From assembly GCA_013398175.1 (NCBI GenBank), contig VZRZ01005132.1, positions 1,037,093-1,101,092 of the forward strand: a DNA stretch of 64,000 nucleotides, read 5' to 3'. Each line of letters begins with the position of its first letter. Within the stretch, counting starts at the first letter, position 1. This document shows positions 12,801-25,938 of the stretch, piece after piece. Both the position numbers and the translations under genes were made by a program. The notes under the pieces were generated by a model. That model was not told the DNA's origin, did not search any database, and saw nothing but the letters and a program-made list of their open reading frames with translations. The DNA is from Climacteris rufus (Eukaryota; Chordata; Aves; Passeriformes; Climacteridae).

Positions 12801-13746
12801 CTTCTGGATAACACATGGGTGTTAGGCTACAGTTAGGGCCAATCTGCTGGGTTTGCACACAGCACACAGAGGTGCACGCAGAAAAACTGGTGGGTTTCAG
12901 AAAGTCAGAGGACTTCATCTTACATAGATTATGAGGCTTAGTGACAAAGGATTGTGAATTGGCATCTATTACATTTATCAAGCCAGCTTTCTTCTATTAG
13001 TAACATCGCAGGAGGTAACAAAGACTGACCTCTAAGATGTAACAATTGATTACAATTAGATTAGGGCATCTTAGGCCTTTTGTAAACCTGGAGCTGCATG
13101 TCCTGATTTATCCAGAAACTGACACTGAAAGCTAAAGGCCAGTGAAATTCAGAATTTCTCTTCTAGTATTTTTTTTAAGTCTAAAGTCAAAACCAAAAGT
13201 CAAAAGATCTCATAAATCAGAAAAAAATATTTCAGGAATGTGAAAGTAAATTAACGTTACTATCAGACAGGACTTCAAATTCATACTAAATAAAAACTAA
13301 ATAAAGATAAAATACTAAATAAAATACTGCCAAAAGTATTCAGTAATATTTCCTGTGAAAAATATTTCAGATGGGCATTTTCTGATAGAAAATAATGTTG
13401 GAAAATGCTTTGCATGCCCCACCAAAAATTAAACACACATTTTGACTTAGCTATTTTTTCTTACCTCTTAACTTCAACTCTTGACACATTACACTGACTG
13501 GCTATGATTAAATTTCAGCTAACATTCATGGGAGCTTCATAGAGAACAAACAGAAAGGTATGAGACACCAGTTGCATTTTTTGACCATCTTTATTAATTA
13601 TTATAAGGTCATCTACTGTTTTTTGTTGTGCCAGCCACTGGCAGGAAACTGTCACCCCTGCAGTCTCTGTGAGGAGAAGTTCAGTTTGCTCCGAGCTGGG
13701 CACAGCTCATCCCGGCAAGCTCCGACAGCCCCAGGGCAGGGCACAG
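9882..13746. other. Unrecognised AT-rich DNA
   Basis: No gene or repeat family was recognised. At 11371-11692 several frames on both strands stay open for 63-97 codons. The translations match no family I know, and mutual overlap on both strands argues for low stop density. CpG-bearing, GC-richer sequence appears only at the right end (about 13620-13746), next to the minisatellite. Confidence 0.55.
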
Positions 13747-13999
13747 CACAGCCCCGCAGCCCCACAGCCCTTCAGCCCCACAGCCCCACAGCCCTTCAGC
13801 CCCACAGCCCCACAGCCCTTCGGCCCCACAGCCACACAGCCCTTCAGCCCCACAGCCCCACAGCCCTTCAGCCCCACAGCCACACAGCCCTTCAGCCCCA
13901 CAGCCCCACAGCCCTTCAGCCCCACAGCCACACAGCCCTTCAGTCCCGCAGTCCCTCAGCGCTGCAGGCCCGCAGTCCTGCAGCCCTGCAGCCCCACAG
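13747..13999 (+). repeat. GC-rich minisatellite, nested 8/24/48-bp periodicity
   Basis: This is a tandem array built of 8-bp units. AGCCCCAC, AGCCCCAC and AGCCCTTC together form a 24-bp unit. AGCCCTTC recurs at exactly 24-bp steps, at 13766, 13790, 13814, 13838, 13862, 13886, 13910 and 13934. In every second 24-bp unit from 13814 on, one GCCCCAC is replaced by GCCACAC, giving a 48-bp higher-order unit. The right end (13942-13999) decays into diverged CAG-CCC-like units. Because 24 is a multiple of three, all frames stay open and produce spurious peptides such as (SPTALQPH)n on the plus strand and glycine/cysteine-rich ones on the minus strand. No evidence of coding. Confidence 0.95.
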
Positions 14000-16900
14000 T
14001 TTTTGTCTTTGTTTCTCACTATACAGATCTATTTTAATAGGAAATTAATTAAATTACTATTCCCCAGAGATTGGTTTGCTTATGATAGTAAAATTGGTAA
14101 ATAACATCGCAGTTTCTAGTTCGACCCACAAGATTTTTCATTTAGTTTTCTCCTCCAGTCCCATTGAGAAGGTGGCTGGGGAGTGGTCAACCACCACACT
14201 TGGAAACAAATCTTTGACAGAAGTTTTGAGGCAAGAAAAAATAACATCTCAGAAACTAATGAGCAATTACTGTTCAAGTTCCTCCCCCATTCAAACCTCT
14301 TTCCCTTAAAACTTTATGTCATTATGTCTCTTTCCCATTTTAATTTGCAGCATGGACAGTGGTGCTGTTTGTTTTTTTTAGTACCTCTCTTTGTTTTGTC
14401 GAAGTTTACATGAAACGTAAATGTTCAATAATATCATGGCGGATGCTTGTTTGGATGGAACCGCAGATCAGCTGGTGGTAATCATGGACTCAGTGTGTAA
14501 CATGGAACCTGTACTGCATGACAGCTCTTCATCTCCATAATTCTTTCTTTACATCTAGAGGAACAAATTCCAAAGTCTTGCAAAATAAAAATAGACCTCT
14601 TCTTCTTTCAAATTCACATTAATGAATACCTCCACATTTAAATTGCAGCATATTCTTCAAAATGTCATGGCAAGATCAGTGTCAGATGAAGATCCTATTA
14701 CAACTGCTCTTACTAGCAAAGTAATCTACAACATAACGAGCTAAAATCTGACTTGCATTGACCCATTTACAGGGCGTTTAGAACAACAGTTTAAACTGTC
14801 TTGCTGTCAACTGTTACATCATATTGCTGTTACACAGTCTAAGAAAGGTAAAGAGAAGATTAGGACCTTGAGACAATTAATTTAGATCACATAGAAATCC
14901 TCTGTGAAGAGCAGAAAAAATGTCTTGGTAAACTAATACAACAGAGATTATGAGAAAAAGTATTTTTCAACGTCTGAGTGGGTTTTGTATTACTGACATA
15001 TATGCTATGCTTACCACTGGTCATATTTTGCCCCTATATACCTCTAGAATTAATTTTTCCTGTTAGCATGTCAGACAAAAGAACAAATTACATAAAACTC
15101 AAGTGGAAGTCTAAGAATTTTATTTAGGTGAAAGAATATAGACAGCTGTGCAAAAATAAGCAAGATGGTGGATAAAGACGAAGTGTTTTAATTTAACATT
15201 GCAGCAACAAAAATAAGAGAATTTCAGAGCAGAAAATGATTTTAAAATCTGTGATGAACATTTTTTAAGAAACCTGTTCATCAAACTGTAATTTTACATA
15301 TGTTTATATGTATGTAGTGTAGCGAGAACACAAGGGGAAATGAATTATTACAGAACCCAAAAAGTCTGAAAGTCAAGCAAACCTAGTCCTTTTTATATCA
15401 CTTTTTATAGGATAGTCACGTAATGTGAAAAACCTGCCACTTGTCCCAAGTATTTTTGGAAGACTCCTGTAGTTCATACATTTTAGGCAACTTGAAGGAG
15501 CAGGAAAACATGGTACTGACATAAGGAGTTCTCTAAGCCTGTTGAATCACACTACTAGGGACAAGATTCCTGCATGCTTGTCGGTTCACGTCTGCCAGAA
15601 CTGTGAGTTTGGGCATTCCTAGATCATGTTAGGACATTTTCAACTAGTTTAAACAATTCAGTACACACCTTGATCAAGGCTTACTAGTGATGAGTAAGCA
15701 TATTTATGCTTTCTTTGGTTAATTTGTGTGTAAAGAACACAAAGTTGAGTTTTCAGTTCTGGCGAGGCATAAGGGGAGTTATCTTTACAATGTCATTTAG
15801 TTGAACCAGCAAAATCAAAATCAGTTTAAGAAAAATCACACTTCAAGAAGAAAAGCACTGTGTTTATTTCAGGGATTTGATCTCAGGACTATATAAATCA
15901 GAAATCATGGTGATTGACACTTGCATGCTAGAATACTCTGTAGTGTATATATGGACTATGTGAAATTGAATCTGTAATTTGGTACTAAGGAACCTCATCT
16001 AAAATTCAAGGTTTGGTCTGATTAGAAAAGTGGTCTGGGCTTTATAAGATGTTATAAACACAGCCTGGTTATTTGCTGTTCTAACACTGTTTCTTCCACA
16101 TTGATAGAAACTAAGATTAATGAAACTTGCTTGAAAAACTCTTCTACTGACAAAATAGAAATTTCAGATGGGAAAGAAGTTTTTGTCAAAACATGTCCAC
16201 TTTGAATGAAGGAGGCCTTCAGACATGAGCAAATAGCTTGCTAAATATGAAAAAATATAATTATCTCCAAGTTGCAAGAAATTCTTAGTAAGTTCAAATA
16301 AATACTTTCAAAATCCCAGTAATTCTTCAAACAAAAATATTTGAAATGGAAAGATATATTACAGTCTTAAAAGCATTGCCAGAAAGCAGTGAATTTCCTC
16401 ATCATATTCCTACCTCTTTAAGAAACAAAATAGGCAAGAACATATGTAACATGCTCTCCATCAAATTATATGATCAGAGCTCCAGATAGTTTTCTTTTGA
16501 TGGGGAATATAACAGGAATAGTTGGCTGTACTTTTTCCGCTAACAGAATAATATCACAGGAAGTTTGAAGCAAGAGGTAAACAACTGAAATACTATAACT
16601 ACTGAGCTTCTGTGACTTAATGTGAAACCAGAAATAGATCAACACAAGTGATGAAAGGTTACATTCAGTTTGGCAATTGGTAGTTTTTAAACACATAATT
16701 AGGTGTTAACTTTGCAGTCTGGGTGATCTGCTCTGCATTTGTGTCCTTACGTGCACTTCCCCCTCAGTCCCTTTTGTCATTTCCTGTTCTGACAGGATCA
16801 GTGTATTGATTTCATTATTTTCAGAGAAAGAAGAAAACAACATGTACATCTAGATGCTTAGTTTTTTTTGTTGAATAAGAAAATTTTATATGTACGTTTA

Positions 16901-18068
16901 ATATAACCCCAAATATAAACTCATAGGTTTTTTCATACCATGTAAGAAACCATAATTCAAGAGAAGGATACAGGGAGAACTATTTCATTTTATTATTTAA
17001 ACAGGAAGTAATTTCATTATAATTTACCCATACCCATACACTGAACACCCCATTTTAGTTTTGTCACCTTTTGCATACAGTATCTCTCCTGAGCACTTCT
17101 TGCCTGTCAAACATGAACATATTTCAGCATCCGACCTGAGCAAGACATATAAAAAAGGCAATGTAACAAACATCTAATTACCAGAGTATATGGTTAGGAT
17201 TTGTTTCTGTGATCACTACTGTGAAAGTACTCTGTTCCTTACATGCTCTCTCTAAGCATTGGCTACTATCAGGAATAGAATCCTAAGCTAAATATAACTT
17301 TGGCCCAGTGGAACAGCTGTTGTGATACATATTTACAAACTCACATGTACAAGAAAGATGTTTAATATAATAACAATCTATGGGTTATCTTAGGCAAACA
17401 TATTCTTTTTTTTCTGCTAAATGTAACCCAAAATGTGATTGTAAGCTCAAAATCCACAAAAGGGTGTAGGCAGCTTCTTGAGGAGTAAATGTAAAGATTT
17501 AGATTTTTCACAGACCAAATTTAAAATTCAAACATGAACCTTTGAAAATCCAAAACAGAAAGACAAAAACATAACAGTGAAATTGCCTTAGAATTTCAGC
17601 TATTTTCTGCACAACATATTATGGACTAGCACATGCCATTGGAATTTTAATAAGGTTTCCTCACATTCATCCAAATAATTCCTGGGAGTCATTCCACTTC
17701 CTCAAAATCCCTAGTAAACCCAGGCAGAGCTCCATCACAAACTTGTCTGCCAGGCATGATTTCATATATTCTTGACAACTGATGTACACATTGGATAAGT
17801 TGAACTAGGACTCCTTGAGTTTGGAGCCAGTACTGCCAGGCTATCCTGAAATACAGTCCTTTCATCAAAAATGTGTTAGACTTCTCAAATACATTTTTCA
17901 GCTGGATTTGGTCCAAATCTTCTCCATCTATTTTGTCGTGGGACATTCTGGTCTCAGTTATTAAGTAGGAAACCTGTCACTAAGTTCTAAATTGAGCAGT
18001 GTCTATACAGATCCTCTGAGGGTTGCAATCACTCTGACCCTTCTCATTTGGGGCCTTCCTGCCCGTCA
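14000..18068. other. Unrecognised AT-rich DNA
   Basis: No gene or repeat family was recognised. An 85-codon minus-strand frame at 17689-17946 has mixed, protein-like composition (it starts MSHDKIDGEDLDQIQLKNVF) but matches nothing I recognise. It is not called as a gene. Confidence 0.55.
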
Positions 18069-18114
18069 CTCCTTTGCCCTACAAAGGAGTTTCCTTTGCC
18101 CTACAAAGGAGTTT
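18069..18114 (+). repeat. 22-bp exact tandem duplication containing a hairpin
   Basis: The 22-bp unit CCTTTGCCCTACAAAGGAG-TTT occurs twice without mismatch (18071-18092 and 18093-18114). Each unit can fold: CTCCTTTG (18069-18076) pairs perfectly with CAAAGGAG (18082-18089) around a 5-base loop, and the second copy forms a shorter version of the same stem. Replication slippage at a hairpin explains it well. Confidence 0.9.
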
Positions 18115-20375
18115 CCCATCTGCCCTCCATTCTTGCTGTTTTTTTCAGCATGCACATCCTGTCCCTGCTATTTTACCAGCACGGTGTGCTACACATCTTT
18201 CAGTAAGTAAGGGTTCAGTGGACAGTCGTAACTAGGAGATTGTTCCCCTGTGTTTCTGTATATGCATGTACAATCATATAGATCTCTACAGAGATCTTTA
18301 ATTGGATTTCATTAATTATCCCAACCACAGATTTAAATTTTGCAGGAAAATAAACTTTGTACCTTACTGGTAATTTGTATTTTAAAATGCTTTGCAAAAA
18401 AAAACACCTAGATTTTTTTCTACCTTACAGTTGGAAAAGCTAAGGACAAGAGTGACTTGACTGCGATATTCATTAAGACCAGAATTATACTGATAGTATA
18501 ATAATAAGTGATGCAAAAGTATGTATAATAGTAACCAATACTAAAATAAAATAAATTGTTCTTTATGAAAGAAATACAGAGAAAATAATAATAGCTGATT
18601 AGGAAATTTTCTAAAGTGTGTCAGTTACTTTTAAGCATAAAATAATAACAAAAAATAAATACTAGATGCATCTTCTTTATATTTTTGCAAAAAACATTCT
18701 AAAAAAAACCCCAAAGTCCTCAAGCTACATATAAAAAAATATTTCTCTAAATAAAAGATAGATGCACTAGGGAATGTAATACCATTAAGCATACATATTT
18801 CCACACCACCAGAAGGCCTGAGGTGTGTATTTATTTACGTGATAAGATAGCAGGAGTGTTTGGTAATGTAATGCAAACAAGTCATTTTAGTATGGCTCTA
18901 CAAGGTAGTGTAAACAAGTACATCGCTTTTAACAGTAAGGGATCACTTAAATACTTTCATTCTTAGAATAATTAGTGTCTTCTATCTCACAGAAATATGA
19001 GTTGACCAACTTAAACCTTTTTCAGCTCAATGCTACTCTGAGAACTTCTTGTGTCTTCAGCCTTTAACTCTAAAATTCTTCTAAACTTGGAAAATAAGTA
19101 TGGGACTGGTTTCTCTTGTTTCTTCCTACCCATTCACTGTTGACAAACAAATTGATCCAATGAACTTGTTTGGCTGCTCAGTCCTTTCGCTGCTTGTTAA
19201 ACAGGTTGGCAGGTGACTGCTTTAAAAGAGATGGAATCAAATCCATATGTACCTAATCCTCAGCACTTTTCCATCTGTAACACCGGGACTACGGACCACA
19301 TAAGAATTGTTCACCATAAACTAAAAAAGGCTTGGGTTGTTTAGAGAGGCAGGAAAGCTGTTGCAAACATTTATTTTACTGAGGTATATACCCTTCGTGA
19401 TTCAAGATTTGGATGCAAATCTGTCATTTTTGTGAGTGGCTGAACTCCTGCTGAAGTTTCAGGATCAATACAGAAAACAGGGAACAATACAGAAAAAGAT
19501 GAAGGGGGAGAGAAAAGCCTCTCTAAGTTTAGCTGCTCTGTGACAGCCAGATGTTAATTTAAATAATTGACTTTGCCTTGAGGGAAGGGGGCAGAATAGA
19601 AAACAGATAGTGTGTATTTCATCATTCTGAGTCATAGACCAGACACGTTAGAACCAATTCAGTCTTGAGTAGGTAACACTGCATTGTTCAAGTGCTGTGG
19701 AAAGCTCTTAGCCTAATCTCAAGCATAGTATAGCTCCACCAGGGCAGTAATTACAGAGGGTTACTAAGCTTTCCTTCTTAATGCAGTGTCATCCTGGCAT
19801 TGTATTACCAGCCCATACCTGACTCACTTTGAGGTAGCTTCCATTGTTTTATCAATTTCTGAAGTGTGTAAAACGTCCTTTCTTGCACGGTCTGTCACCT
19901 GAACTCTTACTCATTGAAAGAAAAAACATTGATTGCATTTACTCATCTTTCTCAGTCTGTGTGCCATGTCAATGAAACGTGTACATTCCTTAATATAATA
20001 AGCCTATACTTTACAATAAATTAGGCCTTTCAAGAAATTAATTAGGCATGTTAAATGCATTTAATTTTTGATTTTTTTTCATAAAACATATATCACATCA
20101 TGTAGCCCACTGTAAACACTCTGATAAGAACTTTGTGCAACTTAGAGTGTACCTATACAAAAATATTTATTGCATTTGTAAAAGTATCAATTTCACATTA
20201 ACAACAAAGATCAAAAAAATATACTGTGGGTTTTTTTTATTGAAGTGAATGATGGAGAATAATGAGCAGGTAAGTGAATTTTTGACAGAAGCTAACTTTC
20301 AGCTGTCCATAAGATATTTTAAAAATAGATCTGCAAAGGAGATTAAAAAATAAGCAATAATATAGAAGTCAAGAA
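18115..20375. other. Unrecognised AT-rich DNA
   Basis: Very AT-rich around 18480-18780. No coding frame, RNA gene or repeat family was recognised. Confidence 0.6.
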
Positions 20376-20455
20376 AATCACAGAATATCACAGAATCACA
20401 GAATATTCCAAACTGGAAGAGACCCACAAGTATCATCAAGTAATTTTATCCCAAA
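20376..20455 (-). mobile_element. CR1 3' tail fragment
   Basis: The segment reads AATCACAGAATATCACAG, AATCACAGAATA, then CCAAACTGGAAGAGACC and a degenerate ATCATCAAG. That is the reverse complement of a CR1 3' end with its terminal TTCTGTGA repeats. About 80 bp is recognisable; the left edge of the A-rich flank is approximate. Confidence 0.8.
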
Positions 20456-23400
20456 TAACTCTAATTCTGATACACTTTAAAGTAAACAATACATATGTGT
20501 AACCAAATACTATTCGCAATTTAAAGAAAGAATATTCAGAATCAAGAATGTTCTTGCCAGTCACCTAACAGTTTTCAACAAAAGTAATCACATTTTGGAA
20601 ATACATGCCCAGTGAGCTGTTTAGGATAGCCAGAATAAGCATATTAATGTTCTTCTTATAGAAATTTTAACTTTAATTCTAAATTTTATTGTAAGAATCT
20701 CAATTGTGAGACAGACTATTGTCTTCAACAATTGAATAATTCATAGGATAAAGATTTTAGATATCAGGAGTCTAAGTAAAGGAGTTCAGAGATTTATGTC
20801 CACTAGCCTTTAAAACGTAATGTTGGAAAGATGAGATAGTGGCTTTCTTTCCATTTCTGGCCAAATCTCAAAGTCTTTTTGTCATTCCCGGAATCTGCAG
20901 CAGACAGAAGGATCTTCATTGGATCATACCCAGATTTCTTTGCATCTTAGCACAGATCTAATTGTAGCATCTGCACCAAATATAATAGTTTAAAATTAAA
21001 ACACCCATAGTTTAAAAATCTGTCAATATTTGAAGACACTTAGTTTTTAAAATATCCATGTCATTGATATTCAGATGTTGATGTGAACGTCTGTCTGTAT
21101 GTGTGAGAAAATCTAGATTGATTTAAGCCTTGTATTACTTTGTTTATGCAACAAAACTTCCAGTGCCATAGCCACACGGGTATAGGTGTGTCAGTGAAGA
21201 TCTCCAGTGCACACACAGGACATGCCATGAGAAGTAAAATACCATTGTATTTACATTGCTCTATGAACAAAAAAACAAACACCACCTTATGTCAACAAAG
21301 ATTCAAGCACAGGTTTTGCTGGCAGAGCTGTGACATCCATGTGACAGAGACAAGTACTATAATGTACTTCTTCACAGAGATTTCTCCTAACTTTTAGTGA
21401 AGCTTATTCTTGAAGGCTGCTCTCTCTTACAATTCTCATTAAAAATCAAATCCTGGCCCAGAGGTTTCCAGTCTCATAACATTGTTTCAATACAAACAGC
21501 TGCCATGGTCAGGCATCAAAAATTCTTAGTAGTCCAAATTACTTAAATTTAAGCAATTTCAACACCAGAAAATGAGTGAAAAATAAACTTTTTCCTTCTT
21601 AAGAAAACACTGAAAAATTAAAAATTTAAATAAATTGCAATTTCTTTACTCAGTTCTAATGTAAATTTGATGAAAACTGCTAATTGCCAGAAACATTTAT
21701 AAAATCTTGAATCTAGTTTTCCTAATAAACTTTACTTGCCACTGTCATTTCAGGTACTTGTTCTAGTACGTACTCATAAGTCACTCAACGTTTGTGCTAT
21801 GGTGCATTCTAGAACATTTGGAGTTTCATGATGATATACTGATACAGCTTCACAAAAGTCAATAGAATTATTATAATCGATAACACTTGAAGATCTAGCT
21901 TGCAGGGCCTAAATTGAATTCAGATTTCACTTATGACTCTAATTAAACAAGAATATTCCTAAAAACCTGGCAGTTACATTGAATTATTTTTCAGGCCAAA
22001 GATGCCACTACCAGTCTGGCATATAGGCAGTTTATTTCAATGACTGAAACCATGGCCCAGTGCTCCCAAAATTATGAAACAGATTTTTTTTTCTAACTAT
22101 AATTTTATTTCTTGTAAGAATATTTCAGTTTTCAGGTCCCAGTGAGACAGAATTTTAAAATTAAAACCATTTACACTTATTTTTCCTGTATACTTTCACA
22201 CTTCTTTTGGTTTTGGACTCCTACTGCTTGTCGCAGTCAGGACAGATGCAATCCTGAGGGACAGATTTGAACAAATCAGTATATACCATAAGATATGCCA
22301 TGACCCCACAGCCAATGAAATTGAAAGTACTGAAAGTGTAAAGGCTTATTTGCATCTCGAGCTCTAATTCTCAAATTTCCCAAGTTCTATATCATCTCTT
22401 GTTAATGTATTTTGTTACATTAAACATTTCTGAAAACAAGTTAAGGAAAACTTCGGTGTTTTACCCGTGCAGGTGAGCATCCAGTGAGAATTGATGGAAT
22501 TTATGTACATTGTCAAGTAAATGATACCTAAGGTAAGGTAAAAAATAAATTAGGAAAATTTTGTATGCCTTGCCTGGAGAAAATACTGTGCACTTTCAGC
22601 TTTTGTGGTGCTTCATCTGCTCAGGGATTTTTCTCATTTCTCACACAAAATGCTTTACTTCAGGTAAAATAATTTATCAAAACTTTGTCAAGGAAATATA
22701 GGACCAGAAGTAATTTTTACATGCAAAATTGAGAGATTTGCCAGGTATTCTTGATAAAGACTAATAATTCTTTATTTTACCATAATGTGGTAAAATGTGG
22801 TAAAGTGTTTTCATAATTAGTACATTTCATATTAACTGTGCTTTACCTTTGAATGTGTGTTTGAGCATACTCTTCACAAATTTGTAGCTATTGTCATCAT
22901 CTTGAAATACACAGTTATTTGTGTGATGGATAGGTTTTTGAATTGCAGAACAAACTGTGTTTTGCCTTCCTGAGGATTCAGCAGCTTGTTATTAGTGATT
23001 ACACTGATTGAAAACGTTCTGTTTATATATAATTTCCAGCAGTTATGTCTGCAATGAAAACACTGATATTAAAAATTGGCAATTTACTCTTAAATAATCT
23101 AAAGTTGAATGTAAAAAGGAGTTCTAAATCAATTGCTTAATTTACAGGTTTTTCAAGATATTTTTAGTTGCCTCTAATTCTCCAAATTAATATGAACAGC
23201 TATCATCAAAACATAGAACACAAAACAATGTCAAAACTCTCACTTGGATTGAGACAGAAACAGAAAAAAAATAAATTAATAAATTAACAGATAAACCACT
23301 GGGGTTAAGATTATGTAAGAGATTTTTTTCCTTTTTTAAAGGGTTTAATTATTAAAAATAGTAAACTCTGTTAGCCTGATTCTCCATGCCGTTCTTCAAT

Positions 23401-24179
23401 TCACATTCTTAAGATCTACTTATTATGCATCTACTAAAAAATCTTCATACTTATATGAGCAACACCATCTGTTAAGAGTTGCCTGCTGGTAGAGGATACA
23501 ATTCAGAAAAGTAAAACAATGTGGGAAACTAAAGTCCAATTCTTCTTCCTAACTTATAATTCCATTTTCATTCTAGTTTGAGTATTTGTAGCCTTCTTTT
23601 ATTGGGGCTGTATATTTGGCTTCTTGTCTTCATTGTTATGAAGGAATAACTGAAGGATGAAAGCTAATAAACAGAACGATATTGGAGTGAGAAAACTTTG
23701 CTTAATTCTATATATGATGATATGGGAAAACTCATCAGAACTCATCTTTCTTTGGAGTGTTGATTTCTTCCTGCCTTAGGAACTACATATTCTGTTGTTC
23801 AGTATATAGGCCATATTTCTGGTAAACTGCCTTCTCTTTAATTTGTCTTCTGAATACTGTAAGGCAGGACTGGCCAGGCCACCGATTGGATACAGCAGAT
23901 TCAAGTACTTCACATAATTCTGGAGGAGTAGTAATTACTAACTCCCAGCTACACTTTCTTTCTAAGTTTTAATTTAGTTTAAATAACTGTAAATAGATAC
24001 AGAATACTTTCATGCTTCCGTTTCAGCTTGAAGGTGTCTGCCAATATCTCCTTCCATTTCCTGGAGCAAGATTGTAACAATGCTCTTTGTGATACTCAAT
24101 AGCACTCTTGTAGCAGCATAACTCATGTAGCAACATAATGCAAAAATTTCAATTGTCTGGAGCTTGATGATGGTTCTGA
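20456..24179. other. Unrecognised AT-rich DNA
   Basis: No gene or repeat family was recognised. The CR1 stack starts at the right edge, with homology visible from about 24180. Confidence 0.6.
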
Positions 24180-25938
24180 TAGATTTGAGTGTTTATGGGT
24201 AAGAATTGAGGGAAAGGCAAACAACGCCTTGATGGAAGGCCTAGAATATCTTGGTGGAAATTTGTTTTTATAGACCACCCAACCAGGACAAAATATTCCA
24301 TAAGCAGCTGGGAGAAGTCTCGCAATCACTGACCCTTGTTTGCAAAGGGGACTTCAACTTGCCAGATGTCTGATAGAAGTACAACACAGCAGAGAGAAAA
24401 CAGTCTAGGGAAGTTCCTGGAGTGTGTGGAACATAACCTTCCAGTGCAATGGGTAAGGGAGCTGACCAGGGTGGTGGCCCGGTGGACCTGGTGTTTGGAA
24501 ACAGAGAAGGATTTGTGTGTGGTATGATGGTCAAAGGCCATCTGTGGCACAATAATCATGAAATTATCAGATAAGCAAGGAAAGATGCCAACAGAACTGG
24601 CACCTTGGACTTCCAGAGGGCAGACTCTGGACTGTTAAGAAGACTGGTTGAGAGCGTCCCTTAGGAGATAGTCCTGAAGGGAAAAGAAATCCAGGAAGGC
24701 TGGATGTGCTTTAAGAAGGAAATATTAAAGGTACAGGAGCAGGCCATTCCCATGGACAAAAGACCTGAAAAGGAAGAAAACAAACCTGGCTGAATTGAGA
24801 GCTTTGGCTGAAATTCAGGACAAAAATAGAGTGTATCACCTCTGAAAAAGGGGAAGGCAACTCAGGAGAACTATGCAAAAGTTGTGAGGTTATGCAGGGA
24901 TGAAATTAGAAGAACCAAAGCCCAGTTAGAACTCTATCTGACCAATATTGTAAAGACAACAAAAAGGGTTTCTATAAATACATCAGTAACAAAAGGAAAG
25001 CCAAGGAGAATCTCCGTCCTTTATTGGGTGTGGGGGAAACATACTGACAAAGGCTGAGGAAAAGGCTGAGGTATTAAAGCCTTCCTTGCCTATCTTTGAT
25101 TGCAAGACCAATTGTCCTCAAGGTACGCAGTCCCCTGAGTAAGAAGACGGAGATGGGGAACAGAATGAAGGCCTCATAATCCAGGAGGGAAGGGTCATAG
25201 ACTTATGTCACTTGGGTCCACACAAGTCCATGGGGTCAGTTAGGATCCACCCAACAGTACTGAGGAAGATGGCAGAATAGCTCACCAAGCATTTTCAATC
25301 ATTTACCAGCACTCCTGTTCAGCCAGGAAGGTCCCAGGTGACTGGAAGTTAGCAAATGTGTTGCTCATTTATGAAAAGGGTTGGAAGGATGATCTGAGGA
25401 AATACAGGCTTGTCAGCCCGATGGTGCCAGGGAACGTGCTGGAGCAGATCATCTTGAATGCCTTCTCATGACAAGACAGGACAACTAGGGTATCAGGCCC
25501 AGATGGCATGTATTTATGAAAGGCAAGTGTTGCTTGACCAATGTCATCTCTTTTTATGACAGAGTCACCAGCTTAGTGGATGAAGGAAAGGCTGTGAATG
25601 TCATCTACCTGGACTTTAGTAAAGAATTTGTCATAATTTTCCACATCCTTCTCCTGGAGAAACTGGCTTCCCATGGTGTGGAGGAGTGTAGTCTTCTCTA
25701 GGTAAGAAATTGATGGACGGCTGGGCGAGAGAATGCTGGTGAATGGAGTTACATCCAGGTGGTGGCCTATCACAAGTGGTGTTTCCCAGGGCTCCGTATT
25801 GGGGCCAAAAGTGTTAATATCTTCATCAGTGACCTGGATGAGAGGATCATGTTCACTCTCTGTCAGTTTGCAGACAACACCAAGCTGGCCATGAGTGTTT
25901 ATCTGCTGGAGGGTTTAGGCCAGATTGGATTGGTGGGC
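24180..25938 (+). mobile_element. CR1 copy A: endonuclease C-terminus to RT, broken
   Basis: This is the longest CR1 segment in the window. In the 24272-24370 frame the translation RPPNQDKIFHKQLGEVSQSL leads to GDFNLPDV (GDFN at 24347-24358). GDFN is a conserved motif of the APE-type endonuclease that nicks target DNA; a stop follows at once. Further on come the inter-domain CR1 segment (CCTTGGACTTCCAGAGGGCA, about 24602) and RT. RT motif A reads VIYLDFSKEFV (about 25597-25630; consensus ends AFD), and the catalytic box reads FADNTK (25867-25884) in place of FADDTK. Stops and frameshifts occur throughout, so it encodes nothing functional. It is interrupted at 25938 by an LTR, continues at 26768-26902, is interrupted by a second LTR, and continues at 27209. 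Confidence 0.93.

Noticed and set aside
13560..14048. 162-, 122- and 112-codon frames on both strands across the minisatellite
   Set aside because: The 24-bp unit is a multiple of three and lacks stops, so every frame stays open. The repeat peptides are artefacts.
17689..17946. 85-codon minus-strand frame with mixed composition
   Set aside because: It looks protein-like but matches no family I know, and the length is within chance. A TBLASTN search in other birds would settle it.
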